From positions 1 to 64,000 of the forward strand of contig JANXDB010000025.1 in NCBI GenBank assembly GCA_025060015.1: a DNA stretch of 64,000 nt, written 5' to 3'. The notes below the pieces were generated by a model. That model was given only the letters and a program-made list of their open reading frames with translations, was not told the origin of the DNA and searched no databases. The stretch is from Caldimicrobium sp. (GTDB lineage: Bacteria > Desulfobacterota > Thermodesulfobacteria > Thermodesulfobacteriales > Thermodesulfobacteriaceae). The position numbers and the translations under genes are program-made. This document shows, one piece after another, positions 38,087-47,472 of the stretch; the first letter of the stretch is position 1; each line of letters begins with the position of its first letter.

Positions 38087-39049
38087 ATGTGGAAACAAAT
38101 AGTTGGCTGTGGTGCATTGAATTGGGATATCTTCTTTTATGTCGAGGATCTTACCAAAGTCTCCTTCGAGGGAGTTTACCTTAGGCCAGGTCATGAGTAT
38201 GTCTTAGAGAGAAAGGCATTTCTTGAGCTCCTCGCTAAGCTAAAAGAAGAGGCTTTGCTAGTCTTTGAGGGAGGAGGGGGATCCTCTGCCAATACCATCT
38301 ATGGATTATCAAAAATTGGTTTTAAAACGGCCTTCCTTGGGGCAGTTGGTGCTGATTTATTTGGAAAAAGGGCCTTAGAGGAGCTCAAGAAAGTGAGTAT
38401 CAACACCGAAAAGGTGAGAATATACGGAGAAACAAGCCTTGCCATAATAATTTTAGACAGAAAAAGAGATAGAGCCATTGTGGTTAGTCCCGGCACAGCA
38501 GAGAAAGCCCTCTGTTTTCAAAAAGAGGATCTCTTCTCAGAGGCCCTCTATCACCTCTCATCCTTTGCAAGTTCAGAGGGAATCTCCTTTCAAAAAGATC
38601 TTTTAGCTCACCTTGATAATAGAATTTCCCTTGATCCCGGTGAGATCTATTCTTCAAAAGGTAAAGCTTTCTTAGCCCCCTTCATAGAGAAAACTGATTT
38701 TCTCTTCATCACTGAGCGAGAGTTAAGGCTTAGCGAGTTAAGCCTGGATGACCTTTTGGAAAGGAAGGTCAGAACTATCTTCATAAAGAGAGGATCAAAG
38801 GGTGCTATGGCCTGTAAGAGAGGGTTCCTTGTGAAAAGCTCTGTTTATCCTGCCTCTAAAATAGTTGATAACACCGGCGCAGGGGACTATTTCAATGCTG
38901 GCGTCCTTGCAGGAATCTCCTTAGGGCTAACCTTGGAGCACTCCTTAGAGCTAGGGCTCATCTTCGCAAGCCTTAGCCTTAGAGATTTTGGAAGAAGTGG
39001 AACCATGAATTATCATGAGTTTAAAAAATCCTTAAATGAATTAAAATAA
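38087..39049 (+). CDS. PfkB-family carbohydrate kinase
   Basis: The product is 320 residues from ATG 38087; a TTG 16 codons upstream is in frame but would add an atypical leader. Ribokinase-fold signatures are GGGGSSANTIYGLSKIG (near 80-96) and the anion-hole/catalytic motif DNTGAGDYFNAGVLAG (near 280), where the second Asp is the base. The substrate is not evident: sugar, nucleoside or sugar phosphate are all possible. It is followed after 5 bp by tldD. Confidence 0.88.
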   Translation: MWKQIVGCGALNWDIFFYVEDLTKVSFEGVYLRPGHEYVLERKAFLELLAKLKEEALLVFEGGGGSSANTIYGLSKIGFKTAFLGAVGADLFGKRALEELKKVSINTEKVRIYGETSLAIIILDRKRDRAIVVSPGTAEKALCFQKEDLFSEALYHLSSFASSEGISFQKDLLAHLDNRISLDPGEIYSSKGKAFLAPFIEKTDFLFITERELRLSELSLDDLLERKVRTIFIKRGSKGAMACKRGFLVKSSVYPASKIVDNTGAGDYFNAGVLAGISLGLTLEHSLELGLIFASLSLRDFGRSGTMNYHEFKKSLNELK

Positions 39050-39054
39050 ATTAC

Positions 39055-40365
39055 ATGGGCCATCCCATCTATGAAGATCTCTTCTTTGAGAAAAGGGATT
39101 TCATCAGGATTGTCCTTGAGCCAGACCGAATTGAAGAGCTCTCCTCAGGGGTTGAGACAGGGCTTGCTGTTCGTAAAATCACCTCAGACTTTGAAAACAA
39201 ACTGACCTACATCACTCAAGACATATCCACTTATCTAAAACAAACGGAGTTTAACCTCTTACCTAAGGATGAAAAGAGGGAGTTCATCAGCCTGATTGAG
39301 TCCTCATCTAAAACTTCAACCTTTGACATAGATAGCTACCTTTCCCTCTTAGAGAGGATAAAGAGTAGAGTTCCTAACTCTTATGTGAAACATTACAGAA
39401 TAGGACTTATGGTAACCTTTAGAGAAACCCATGTGCTCACCTCAGAGGGCAGATTGAAATCTCAGATTAGTCCTTATTTTAGGGTTTTGGCTGTAGTGGT
39501 TGCGGAGCAAGATGGTAGACTGGAGAGAGGTTACGAAGTGAAAGGCTATCGTCTCTCTCCCGATGAAGCACTAAGGCTTGACACAGAAATAGAGCTTCTC
39601 GGAGAGAAAGCAGCAAAGCTTGCCTTGAGCTTGCTCTCTGCCAGGAAAGCCCCAGCAGGTGTGATGCCAGTGATCTTGGCTGGTACTGCTGGTGGCACCA
39701 TGATTCACGAAGCAGTTGGACACGGATTAGAAGCAGATCATGGAGAAGAGGGACTATCCATCTACTCTGGAAGGATTGGTGAGAGGGTAGCAAGTCCACT
39801 GATCACAGTTATAGATGACCCTACTATACCTGCACTATACGGTTCCTATTTGGTAGATGATGAAGGTGTCGAGGCAAAGAAGACGGCTCTTATTGAGGAG
39901 GGAATTCTCAAGACCTTTCTTTATGATAAGTTCACCGCCCTTAAGCATGGTAAAGAATCAAACGGACATGGAAGGAGACAGAGTTTCAGAAACCTTCCCA
40001 TACCACGGATGAGTAACACCTACATTGCACCTGGAAAGGACAAAGTAGAGGATATCCTGAAGAGTATCAATAAAGGGCTTTTGGTAAAGAAAATGGGAGG
40101 AGGAGAAGTTAACCCTCTTACTGGGGATTTTGTCTTTGAGGTAAGGGAGGGCTATTACATCGACAAGGGAGAAATTGCCTATTCAGTAAAGGGAGCAACA
40201 TTAGTTGGCAATGGTCCTAAGGTTTTGGAGACCATTGATATGGTTGCTGATGATTTACACTTTGAACCTGGGACTTGTGGTAAAGATGGACAAGGTGTGC
40301 CTGTCTCCGATGGCCAACCAAGCATGAGAATTCCGGAAATCGTTGTCGGTGGTGTTTTGGATTAG
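39055..40365 (+). CDS. tldD: TldD/PmbA-family metalloprotease, TldD-like
   Basis: This 436-residue protein has the zinc motif HEAVGHGLEAD (HExxxH, near 219-229) and family blocks GTAGGTMIHEAVGHG, LYGSYLVDDEGVEAK, RMSNTYIAPG and FEVREGYYI. TldD with PmbA/TldE forms a heterodimeric protease that processes peptides such as microcins or modified peptide precursors; having HExxxH, this is the TldD subunit. No tldE/pmbA gene is in the window. The ATG lacks an obvious ribosome binding site and follows the PfkB gene by 5 bp. Confidence 0.93.
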   Translation: MGHPIYEDLFFEKRDFIRIVLEPDRIEELSSGVETGLAVRKITSDFENKLTYITQDISTYLKQTEFNLLPKDEKREFISLIESSSKTSTFDIDSYLSLLERIKSRVPNSYVKHYRIGLMVTFRETHVLTSEGRLKSQISPYFRVLAVVVAEQDGRLERGYEVKGYRLSPDEALRLDTEIELLGEKAAKLALSLLSARKAPAGVMPVILAGTAGGTMIHEAVGHGLEADHGEEGLSIYSGRIGERVASPLITVIDDPTIPALYGSYLVDDEGVEAKKTALIEEGILKTFLYDKFTALKHGKESNGHGRRQSFRNLPIPRMSNTYIAPGKDKVEDILKSINKGLLVKKMGGGEVNPLTGDFVFEVREGYYIDKGEIAYSVKGATLVGNGPKVLETIDMVADDLHFEPGTCGKDGQGVPVSDGQPSMRIPEIVVGGVLD

Positions 40366-40375
40366 GCTTTAGGGT

Positions 40376-40624
40376 ATGGAGATTCCCTTTACTCAGGATG
40401 ACAGAGATAGACTCATAAAATTGGAAGAGGGATTAAAGGGGTTAATAAAAGGATTGACGACCTACGAGAGGAGATCCGGGACCTGAAAAACTTTATGTTA
40501 TGGTGATTTGGAATAGGCGCACAGTCCTTGCACCTGCAATGAGAGAATTGAGCAGGCTTAGAAGGAATTAGTCCTTGAGGATAAAAGGGTGGCCATGATT
40601 CTCAAAAAAGTAGGCTTACTTTAG
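40376..40624 (+). pseudogene. Decayed gene for a small membrane-anchored coiled-coil protein
   Basis: An ATG at 40376 opens MEIPFTQDDRDRLIKLEEGL, then the frame must shift by one near 40453 to continue KRIDDLREEIRDLKNFMLW. After a stop and an apparent deletion of the expected membrane helix it resumes WNRRTVLAPAMRELSRL and, in another frame, EDKRVAMILKKVGLL to a TAG at 40624. I recall this layout from intact homologues in Aquificota and Thermodesulfobacteria: N-terminal coiled coil, one helix, 'WDRRTxLAP', and 'LRxLGLL' end. At least two frame breaks make it non-functional. Function of the intact family is unknown. Confidence 0.7.
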
Positions 40625-40643
40625 GACTGGGGAGAAGGGCTCA

Positions 40644-42020
40644 ATGTGTGGCATAGTGGGTATTTTTGGTATTCCTGTGGCATCAAAATACGCGTATTTT
40701 GGCCTATACTCTCTACAGCACCGAGGCCAGGAATCCGTTGGTATCGCGGTTTTTGATGGCAAGTGCATTAGGGAATACAAGAATCTCGGCCTTGTAAGTG
40801 AGGTCTTCGACGAGAAAAAACTTCAGGAACTACCGGGTGAGATAGCCATAGGACATGTTCGTTATTCAACCACGGGGTCATCAACCTATCAAAATGTGCA
40901 ACCTTTCTGCGTGAAATACGCCAAAAAAACCATTGCCCTTGCACACAACGGAAACTTGGTTAATGCCTACAACTTGAGATGTGAATTAGAAGAAGAAGGG
41001 CACATCTTTCAGACCACCCTTGATAGTGAAGTCATTGTTCACCTTATTGTCAAATACCTTCGTGAGGGATTGGTCGCCGCTATCACGAAGACCATGAAGA
41101 GAATAAGAGGGGCCTATTCAGTTTTACTTCTCTGTGATGACGTGCTAGTTGCCTTCAGAGATCCCTGGGGATTTAGGCCACTTGCCTTCGGTGTGTTAAA
41201 TGGAGGATACGCATTAGCCTCAGAGACCTGTGCCTTTGACCTCTTAGGGGTAGAGTACTTACGAGATGTGGCTCCTGGGGAGGTCCTTGTCATCGATGAA
41301 AATGGCCCTAAATCTTATTTTCCCTTTGAAAGGGACCCTCAGCCGCTTAGCCACTGCATCTTTGAATTCATCTACTTTGCAAGGCCAGATAGTCTGATAT
41401 ATCAAAAAAATGTCTACACCGTGAGAAAAAACCTTGGATTTAACCTATACAGGGAGTGTCCCTTGAGAGCAGATTTTGTTATGCCCTTTCCAGATTCTGG
41501 AACATACGCAGCTTTAGGTTACTCTCAGGCAAGTGGGATCCCCCTTGAATTTGGCGTTATTAGAAATCACTACATCGGTCGCACCTTTATCCAACCCTCT
41601 GAAAAACTTCGAGATCTCTCCGTCAGGATGAAATTAAATCCTGTAAGAGAATTCATCCGCGAAAAGGAGGTGATCGTGATCGATGATTCCTTAGTTAGAG
41701 GAACAACTAGTAAAAACCGCATCAGAAGTATTAAACTTGCTGGAGCCAAGAAGATTCACTTTCTGATCTCCTGTCCACCTCTTCGGTACCCTTGCTTTTT
41801 TGGTATTGATTTCCCCCAGGCAAAGGAACTCATCGCTGCCAAGCATTCCGTAGAGGAGATCAGAAAATTTTTAGATATCGATACCCTTTACTATTTAAGC
41901 TTAGAGGGGTTATTAGACTCAGTAGGTGATTTGAGAGACAAGGTCTGTCTTGCCTGTTTTACAGGAAACTATCCCATGGAAGTTGACTTTTCCTTTAGAA
42001 AGGATATTACCGAACTTTAA
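40644..42020 (+). CDS. purF: Amidophosphoribosyltransferase
   Basis: This 458-residue protein starts MCGIVGIFG, so the nucleophile is Cys2 without a propeptide. Glutaminase motifs QHRGQES and GHVRYSTTGSS are present. The PRPP-binding motif is VIVIDDSLVRGTTS (near 347-360). Cysteines at SHCIFEF, PCFFGID and VCLACFTGNYP match the ligands of the 4Fe-4S cluster of the B. subtilis-type enzyme. It performs the first committed step of purine synthesis, PRPP to phosphoribosylamine. GGGGAGAAGG precedes the ATG. Confidence 0.97.
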   Translation: MCGIVGIFGIPVASKYAYFGLYSLQHRGQESVGIAVFDGKCIREYKNLGLVSEVFDEKKLQELPGEIAIGHVRYSTTGSSTYQNVQPFCVKYAKKTIALAHNGNLVNAYNLRCELEEEGHIFQTTLDSEVIVHLIVKYLREGLVAAITKTMKRIRGAYSVLLLCDDVLVAFRDPWGFRPLAFGVLNGGYALASETCAFDLLGVEYLRDVAPGEVLVIDENGPKSYFPFERDPQPLSHCIFEFIYFARPDSLIYQKNVYTVRKNLGFNLYRECPLRADFVMPFPDSGTYAALGYSQASGIPLEFGVIRNHYIGRTFIQPSEKLRDLSVRMKLNPVREFIREKEVIVIDDSLVRGTTSKNRIRSIKLAGAKKIHFLISCPPLRYPCFFGIDFPQAKELIAAKHSVEEIRKFLDIDTLYYLSLEGLLDSVGDLRDKVCLACFTGNYPMEVDFSFRKDITEL

Positions 42021-42055
42021 CCTTCATAAAAGGGTTATTCTGGGGCATAAAAACC

Positions 42056-43522
42056 ATGAGAGCACCCAACAGTTTACTGGAGTTTATCAAAATTCTGGAC
42101 AAAGAGGGGGAGATACTTAGGATCAAGGATGAAGTCTCTCCCGAGCTTGAGATAACTGAGATCACCGATCGAGTGGTCAAAAGAAAGGGGCAAGCGTTGC
42201 TCTTTGAGAGGGTTAAGGGCCACAAAATCCCAGTTGTTACCAATCTTTTTGGGAGTTACAAAAGGATAGCCCTTGCCCTGGGTGTAAAGGACCTTGAAGA
42301 CCTAAGTGAGAGAATCCTTCAGTTCCTGGAGATCAAACAGTTTGAGGGTCTCTTAGGAAAGCTCAAGGTTTTACCAAGGCTTTGGGAGCTAAAGAACATA
42401 TTCCCAAGGTATGTAGATAGGGCGCCTTGCCAGGAAGTAGTCCTAATGGGAAGAGATGTGGACCTATTTAAGTTACCCATTTTGAAATGCTGGCCAGATG
42501 ATGGCGGACCTTACATCACCCTGCCCTGTGTTATAACCAAGGATCCGGAAACAGAGATTCGCAATGTGGGTATGTATCGCCTGCAGGTTTTTGATAGTCA
42601 GACAACAGGAATGCACTGGCAGATACATAAGGTAGGTGCCAAACATTACCGAAAGGCTGAAGCTTTAGGGCAAAGACTACCTGTTGCAGTAGCCCTCGGT
42701 CCAGAACCAGCAGTCATCTACTCAGCCACTGCTCCCTTACCTGAAGACATAGACGAGTTTTTGCTTGCGGGTTTCTTAAAAGGCTCCCCAGTGGAGTTAG
42801 TAAAATGTGTTACCATTCCATTAGAGGTTCCAGCTCAGTCACAGATAGTGTTGGAGGGCTATGTAGAGCCCTTTGAAAGACGAATTGAGGGCCCCTTCGG
42901 AGACCACACCGGCTTTTACACCCCTCCTGAACCATACCCTGTTTTTCACGTTCAGTGTATCACCATGCAAAAGGAGGCCATCTATCCTGCAACCATCGTG
43001 GGCAAACCTCCTCAAGAGGATTGCTACCTTGGCAAAGCCACAGAGAGGCTATTTCTTCCCATCATAAAAAAGATCCTTCCAGAAGTGATTGATATCAATC
43101 TTCCCTGGGAAGGGGTCTTTCATAACCTTGCCCTGGTCTCCATAGATAAAAGATATCCTGGACAGGCCTTCAAAGTGGCCTCTGCCATTTGGGGATTAGG
43201 TCAGCTGATGTTTACAAAGATCGTGGTTATCTTTGACAAGGAGGTCAACGTGCAGGATACAAAGGAAGCCCTGTTTTATCTCTGTGCCAATGTTGATCCA
43301 GCGCGGGATATAATGATAGTGAAAGGTCCTGTGGACGTCCTTGACCATGCAAGCCCTGAAGTCGGCTTTGGCTCAAAGATGTGTATTGATGCAACTAAAA
43401 AGTGGAAAGAAGAGGGATATAATAGAAACTGGCCAAAGGAAGCAGTGATGACAGAGGATGTCAAAAAGAGAATCTCTTCTATCTGGAGAAAAATCGAATC
43501 CCAGTTGAAAAGGGGAAAATAA
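42056..43522 (+). CDS. ubiD: UbiD-family prenylated-FMN decarboxylase
   Basis: This 488-residue protein has UbiD family blocks MYRLQVFDSQTTGMHWQIHK (near 173-192), EGPFGDHTGFYTPPEPYP (near 280-297) and KPPQEDCYLGKATERL. These include the catalytic Glu/Arg residues of the E-R-E network. It probably decarboxylates an aromatic acid in menaquinone synthesis (futalosine-type decarboxylases are of this length). Activity would need the flavin prenyltransferase UbiX, not seen here. It follows purF by 35 bp on the same strand. Confidence 0.9.
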   Translation: MRAPNSLLEFIKILDKEGEILRIKDEVSPELEITEITDRVVKRKGQALLFERVKGHKIPVVTNLFGSYKRIALALGVKDLEDLSERILQFLEIKQFEGLLGKLKVLPRLWELKNIFPRYVDRAPCQEVVLMGRDVDLFKLPILKCWPDDGGPYITLPCVITKDPETEIRNVGMYRLQVFDSQTTGMHWQIHKVGAKHYRKAEALGQRLPVAVALGPEPAVIYSATAPLPEDIDEFLLAGFLKGSPVELVKCVTIPLEVPAQSQIVLEGYVEPFERRIEGPFGDHTGFYTPPEPYPVFHVQCITMQKEAIYPATIVGKPPQEDCYLGKATERLFLPIIKKILPEVIDINLPWEGVFHNLALVSIDKRYPGQAFKVASAIWGLGQLMFTKIVVIFDKEVNVQDTKEALFYLCANVDPARDIMIVKGPVDVLDHASPEVGFGSKMCIDATKKWKEEGYNRNWPKEAVMTEDVKKRISSIWRKIESQLKRGK

Positions 43523-43597
43523 GACCTTGAGGCCAAAAACTTGCCTAAGGGCAAAGGCTATAAGGAACTAAACCCATTTTGGTGAGAGAGGGTAGAA

Positions 43598-43882
43598 GTG
43601 GTAAATCCTGAATTAGCAAGACACTACCTTAAGAGGGCTGAAGTCAGGCTTAAGCTGTCAAAGGAACTATTTACTGAAGAGGACTGTGCTGATATAATCA
43701 GGCTCTTGTAGGAGATTTTAGAGCTTTGTTAGAATGCCATTTTGATTTGGATGGCCTTGAACCACAGATAGCCTTCCATGGTGCTATGGATTTTCTCCGT
43801 CTAAGAGATTACACCTCAAGAGAGGCTAGAAAGGCTTAGAGATTAGCAGGTAAATTTTTTGGAGCTTACAAAGGAGTTTTAG
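43598..43882 (+). pseudogene. Decayed HEPN-domain protein gene
   Basis: A GTG at 43598 opens VNPELARHYLKRAEVRLKLSK, matching the start of HEPN-domain proteins of the minimal nucleotidyltransferase/HEPN toxin-antitoxin kind. The same frame continues for 94 codons but is interrupted by six stop codons (three TAGs and a TAA within the first 70 codons), ending LELTKEF at 43882. Several stops sit where Gln or Glu is expected. No intact nucleotidyltransferase partner is present; the 75 bp upstream hold only short unrecognised remnants. Confidence 0.65.
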
Positions 43883-43900
43883 GAATGGAGGTAAAAACCT

Positions 43901-44392
43901 ATGAAGGTAGCCATAGTCAGCGATTCCCATGACAGAATTGATCATCTGGAATGGGCAATAGAGATAGCTAACCACGAAGGTGCAGAGAGGCTGCTTCACT
44001 GTGGAGATTTGATCTCACCCTTTATGGTCCTAAGTTTAGCCAAATTCAAAGGACAGGTAGATCTCATCTTTGGAAACAACAAAGGAGATGTTTTCTTACT
44101 CTGTAAGTTGTTAAAGGAATATCCCCATATCTCTCTCCATGGAGAAGAGGCCTTTTTGGAGTTAGACGGTTTCAAAGTTGCGATGGTGCATTATCCAAAG
44201 ATAGCTGAAAAGCTTGCTAAAGGAGGAGAATTTGATTACATCTTCTGTGGACACACCCATAAGTTCAAAGCATGGGAAGTGGGAAAGAGCCTTATAATTA
44301 ATCCTGGAGAGCTCATGGGAAAAGAAGGTTTACCCAGTATGGTAATCCTTGATCTTAGATCAAGGGAGTGGAAAAAATTTGAAAAGATTTAG
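43901..44392 (+). CDS. YfcE/MJ0936-type metallophosphoesterase
   Basis: This 163-residue calcineurin-like phosphodiesterase has the five metal motifs in order: SDSHD (8-12), HCGDL (near 38), FGNNKGD (near 58), VHYP (near 97) and CGHTHK (near 116). It likely hydrolyses a phosphodiester with Mn2+; the natural substrate of this family is not settled. GGAGGT lies eight bases before the ATG. The gene is 19 bp upstream of proS and probably cotranscribed with it. Confidence 0.92.
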   Translation: MKVAIVSDSHDRIDHLEWAIEIANHEGAERLLHCGDLISPFMVLSLAKFKGQVDLIFGNNKGDVFLLCKLLKEYPHISLHGEEAFLELDGFKVAMVHYPKIAEKLAKGGEFDYIFCGHTHKFKAWEVGKSLIINPGELMGKEGLPSMVILDLRSREWKKFEKI

Positions 44393-44411
44393 GTTTCAGT
44401 AAGGAGATGTT

Positions 44412-46115
44412 ATGAAGATAAGGAATTTTTTCCTACCTACTCTAAGGGAGGATCCTGCAGAGGCGGAAACCGTAAGTCATAAGTTACTACTCCGTGGTGG
44501 ATTTATACGTAAGGTAGCTTCAGGTATATACAACTTCTTACCCATAGGGTTGAGAACTTTAAAGAAAATTGAAAACATAGTAAGGGCGGAGATGAATAAA
44601 GCTGGTGCCCTGGAGATTATCATGCCCCTCGTTCAGCCTGCTGAACTGTGGATGGAAACAGGACGCTGGCAGGCATACGGAAAAGAACTCCTTAGATTCA
44701 AGGACAGAAAGAACCATGACTTTTGTCTTGGACCAACCCATGAGGAGGTAATCACCGACTTAGTTAGGGGTGAAGTCAAGTCTTACAGAGACTTGCCTTT
44801 AATACTTTATCAGATTGCCCCAAAATTCAGAGACGAAATGAGACCCCGTTTTGGACTTATGCGAGCAAGGGAGTTCATAATGAAGGATGCCTATTCTTTC
44901 GATGCCAATGTGGAAGGCTTAGAGAGAAGCTATCAACTAATGTATGAGACCTATCATCGTATCTTTGAAGCCTGTGGCTTGAATTTCAAAGCGGTAGAGG
45001 CACATACAGGGGCCATTGGAGGGGATGTGTCTCACGAGTTCATGGTGCTTGCCGAAACTGGAGAAGACACCCTTGCTAATTGTGAAGCCTGCGGTTACGC
45101 ATCCAATGTGGAGTTAACACCTGCTATCTCTGGAGAAAAATATCCAACAGAGCCCAGAAAACCTTTGGAAAAGGTGCATACACCCAATAAAAAAACAGCA
45201 AGGGATGTAGCGGAGTTTCTCGGTCTTCCCCTTGCCAAAATCAGTAAGACCCTCATTTACATAACTGAGGATGGAGAGGCCATAGCGGTTGTCCTGCGTG
45301 GGGATCATGAGCTAAATGAAGTTAAGTTTGAAAAGGCTCTCTCAGGAAGGTCCTTTCGTCCTGCCACTGATGAGGAAATATTTAGCCTTACCGGAGCTCA
45401 TCCAGGCTCTCTCGGTCCAAGGGGGCTTTCTATAAAGGTCTTTGTAGACCAAGCTTTGAAGGATTTTCCCAATTTTGTAATAGGTGCCAATGAAGATGAC
45501 TATCACTTTCTTAATGCAAACCTTGGAGACACCTTTGATCCCCATCTTATAGCTGACCTGAGAAAGGCAAAGGAGGGCGACCTGTGTCCCAAATGCGGAA
45601 ATCCCCTTCAGTTCATCAAGGGAATCGAGGTAGGACACATCTTTAAACTTGGAACTAAATATAGCTCTGCTATGAGGGCTACTTTCCTTGACAGAGATGG
45701 TAAGGAAAAGCCCTTTATCATGGGCTGTTATGGTATCGGAGTCAGTAGGATCATTTCAGCAGCCATTGAACAGAATCACGATGAAAAGGGGATCATCTTC
45801 CCTTGGCAGATAGCTCCCTTCCACATTGGCCTGATCTCCCTTACAAAAGAAAGGGAAAATCATCAGGAGATCTATGATCATCTATCAGAGGATTGGGAAG
45901 TACTCTGGGATGATAGAGATGAAAGGCCTGGTGTCAAATTCAATGATATGGACCTCGTAGGGATTCCTGTTCAGGTGATCCTTGGCAAAAACCTTCAAGA
46001 AAGGGGAGAGGTTGAAATTAAAATCAGAAAAACCGGAGAACGCCTACAGGTGAGTAAGGAGAACTTGAAAGACTCCATAGAGAATATCGAGAAAGCCCTG
46101 TGCCAGTCCTCATAA
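44412..46115 (+). CDS. proS: Prolyl-tRNA synthetase (bacterial type)
   Basis: This 567-residue class IIa synthetase has the editing insertion (INS) between motifs 2 and 3 (about 225-390, containing the YbaK-like DVAEFLGLPLAKISKTLIY). Motif 2 is PKFRDEMRPRFGLMRAREFIMKDAYSF (near 136-162) and motif 3 is MGCYGIGVSRIISAAIEQ (near 436). It charges tRNA-Pro and clears Ala-tRNA-Pro. AAGGAGATG provides the ribosome binding site. The 3' end overlaps the endonuclease V remnant by 16 bp. Confidence 0.96.
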   Translation: MKIRNFFLPTLREDPAEAETVSHKLLLRGGFIRKVASGIYNFLPIGLRTLKKIENIVRAEMNKAGALEIIMPLVQPAELWMETGRWQAYGKELLRFKDRKNHDFCLGPTHEEVITDLVRGEVKSYRDLPLILYQIAPKFRDEMRPRFGLMRAREFIMKDAYSFDANVEGLERSYQLMYETYHRIFEACGLNFKAVEAHTGAIGGDVSHEFMVLAETGEDTLANCEACGYASNVELTPAISGEKYPTEPRKPLEKVHTPNKKTARDVAEFLGLPLAKISKTLIYITEDGEAIAVVLRGDHELNEVKFEKALSGRSFRPATDEEIFSLTGAHPGSLGPRGLSIKVFVDQALKDFPNFVIGANEDDYHFLNANLGDTFDPHLIADLRKAKEGDLCPKCGNPLQFIKGIEVGHIFKLGTKYSSAMRATFLDRDGKEKPFIMGCYGIGVSRIISAAIEQNHDEKGIIFPWQIAPFHIGLISLTKERENHQEIYDHLSEDWEVLWDDRDERPGVKFNDMDLVGIPVQVILGKNLQERGEVEIKIRKTGERLQVSKENLKDSIENIEKALCQSS

Positions 46116-46432
46116 ACTCGACAAATCTGAAAGACTTAGAGCTGATTCAAAAGGAGTGTGCCAAAAAGGTTATTCTAAGTGACATAACCTCGCAGGTTGA
46201 ACTTTTTGCAGGAATAGATGTTACCTACGAAGACCCGTTGTCATCTCCAACCAGATCTCATTTTAGCTCCATAGGGCCTAAATTCACCCTAGAGAAAGCC
46301 AAAGATTTTTTGTTGATGATAAGCATATATAGGATCCCTGAGACTCTTAGGTTTGCCCATAATCTTTTAAAGAAGTTCAAAATGAGAAACAAAGGAGGGG
46401 TTGGGAATCATGCCTGTTTACAAGGTCTCTGA
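46100..46432 (+). pseudogene. nfi: Endonuclease V (nfi) remnant with internal deletion
   Basis: A 110-codon open frame from GTG 46100 begins like endonuclease V (LIQKECAKKVILSD, then LFAGIDVTYE with the first catalytic Asp). It ends like its C-terminus (SIGPKFTLEKAKDFLLM, YRIPETLRFAHNLLKK). The family is about 220 residues; the central half, with the catalytic Glu and second Asp, is missing. The two ends are joined in frame, so the product would be inactive as a deoxyinosine nuclease. It overlaps proS upstream and lpxD downstream. Confidence 0.7.
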
Positions 46433-47444
46433 GCTTTCTAAATATCTTTGTGCAAAACTCGTGGGAGAGGATATGGAAGTAGTTGGGTTAAATGCCTTAT
46501 CACTTGCCAAGGAGAATGAACTCTCCTTTGTGGAAGGTCTTAAGAGATTGCCTCAAGCCCAGAGTTCAAAAGCAAGGGCCCTTCTTGCTCCACCTGGATT
46601 TCATCAACATCTCCCCGATAAATCCATCCTTGAGGTAACCGATGTGCGCGTGGCCCTTGCCAAGATAAGTTACCTCTTTAGAGAGACTACACACCCCTTT
46701 CAAGGCATAAGCCCCCAAGCTATCATTCATCCATCGGCTGAAATTGAAGAGGGGGTGACCGTGTTTCCCTATGTTTACATTGGGAGCAATGCTTACATAG
46801 GAAAGGGATCAACCATTTATCCCTTTTGCTACATCGGTGACTTTTGTGAGATTGGCGAGGGAAGTTTACTTTATCCCCATGTGGTTTTGTATCCAGGAAC
46901 AGTAATTGGAAGGCGATGTATTCTTCACGCTGGTGTCGTTCTTGGAGCAGATGGTTTTGGTTATGCACAGGAGAGGACACCTGAGGGGTTCAAAAACATA
47001 AAGATCTACCATTTTGGAAGAACAAGGCTTGAAGATGAGGTTGAAGTTGGTGCCAACACCACTATTGATAGAGCAACCTTTGGGGAAACCATAATTGGAG
47101 AGGGCACAAAGATTGACAACCTCGTCCAGGTCGGTCACAACGTGCGCACCGGACGGGAGTGTATCTTGGTTTCCCACACAGCTATGGGTGGAAGTGTCAC
47201 CCTGGGGGACTTTGTTATGCTTGGAGGACAGGTAGGAATTGCGCCAGGACTAACCATTGGACGAGGAGTAAGAGTTGCCGCAAAATCAGGAGTTGCAGAT
47301 GATGTTCCTGAGGGGTCAGAAGTGGCCGGTATTCCCGCTATTAAAGCAAGCATCTGGAGAAGAGCAGTCAAGCTCTTTGAAAAACTACCTGAACTCTTTA
47401 AGGAGTTAAGAGAATGTAGGGATTTGATTAAAAATAAAACTTAA
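46410..47444 (+). CDS. lpxD: UDP-3-O-acylglucosamine N-acyltransferase LpxD
   Basis: The product is 344 residues from ATG 46410, with AAAGGAGGGG nine bases upstream. An N-terminal uridine-binding domain (1-100) is followed by left-handed beta-helix hexapeptide repeats (about 105-300; IHPSAEIEEG, VGANTTIDRA, IDNLVQVGHNV) and a C-terminal helix. The catalytic His lies in the LVQVGHNV coil. LpxD adds the N-linked acyl chain in lipid A synthesis. lpxA and lpxB are not adjacent. lpxC is found at 55478-56377. Confidence 0.96.
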   Translation: MPVYKVSELSKYLCAKLVGEDMEVVGLNALSLAKENELSFVEGLKRLPQAQSSKARALLAPPGFHQHLPDKSILEVTDVRVALAKISYLFRETTHPFQGISPQAIIHPSAEIEEGVTVFPYVYIGSNAYIGKGSTIYPFCYIGDFCEIGEGSLLYPHVVLYPGTVIGRRCILHAGVVLGADGFGYAQERTPEGFKNIKIYHFGRTRLEDEVEVGANTTIDRATFGETIIGEGTKIDNLVQVGHNVRTGRECILVSHTAMGGSVTLGDFVMLGGQVGIAPGLTIGRGVRVAAKSGVADDVPEGSEVAGIPAIKASIWRRAVKLFEKLPELFKELRECRDLIKNKT

Positions 47445-47472
47445 CCACCACTAATCTATGAGATCTTTCAAA

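Noticed and set aside
43598-43882. Functional HEPN toxin read through TAG codons
   Set aside because: Many genes here terminate at TAG and a TAA also interrupts the frame, so decay is the simpler reading.
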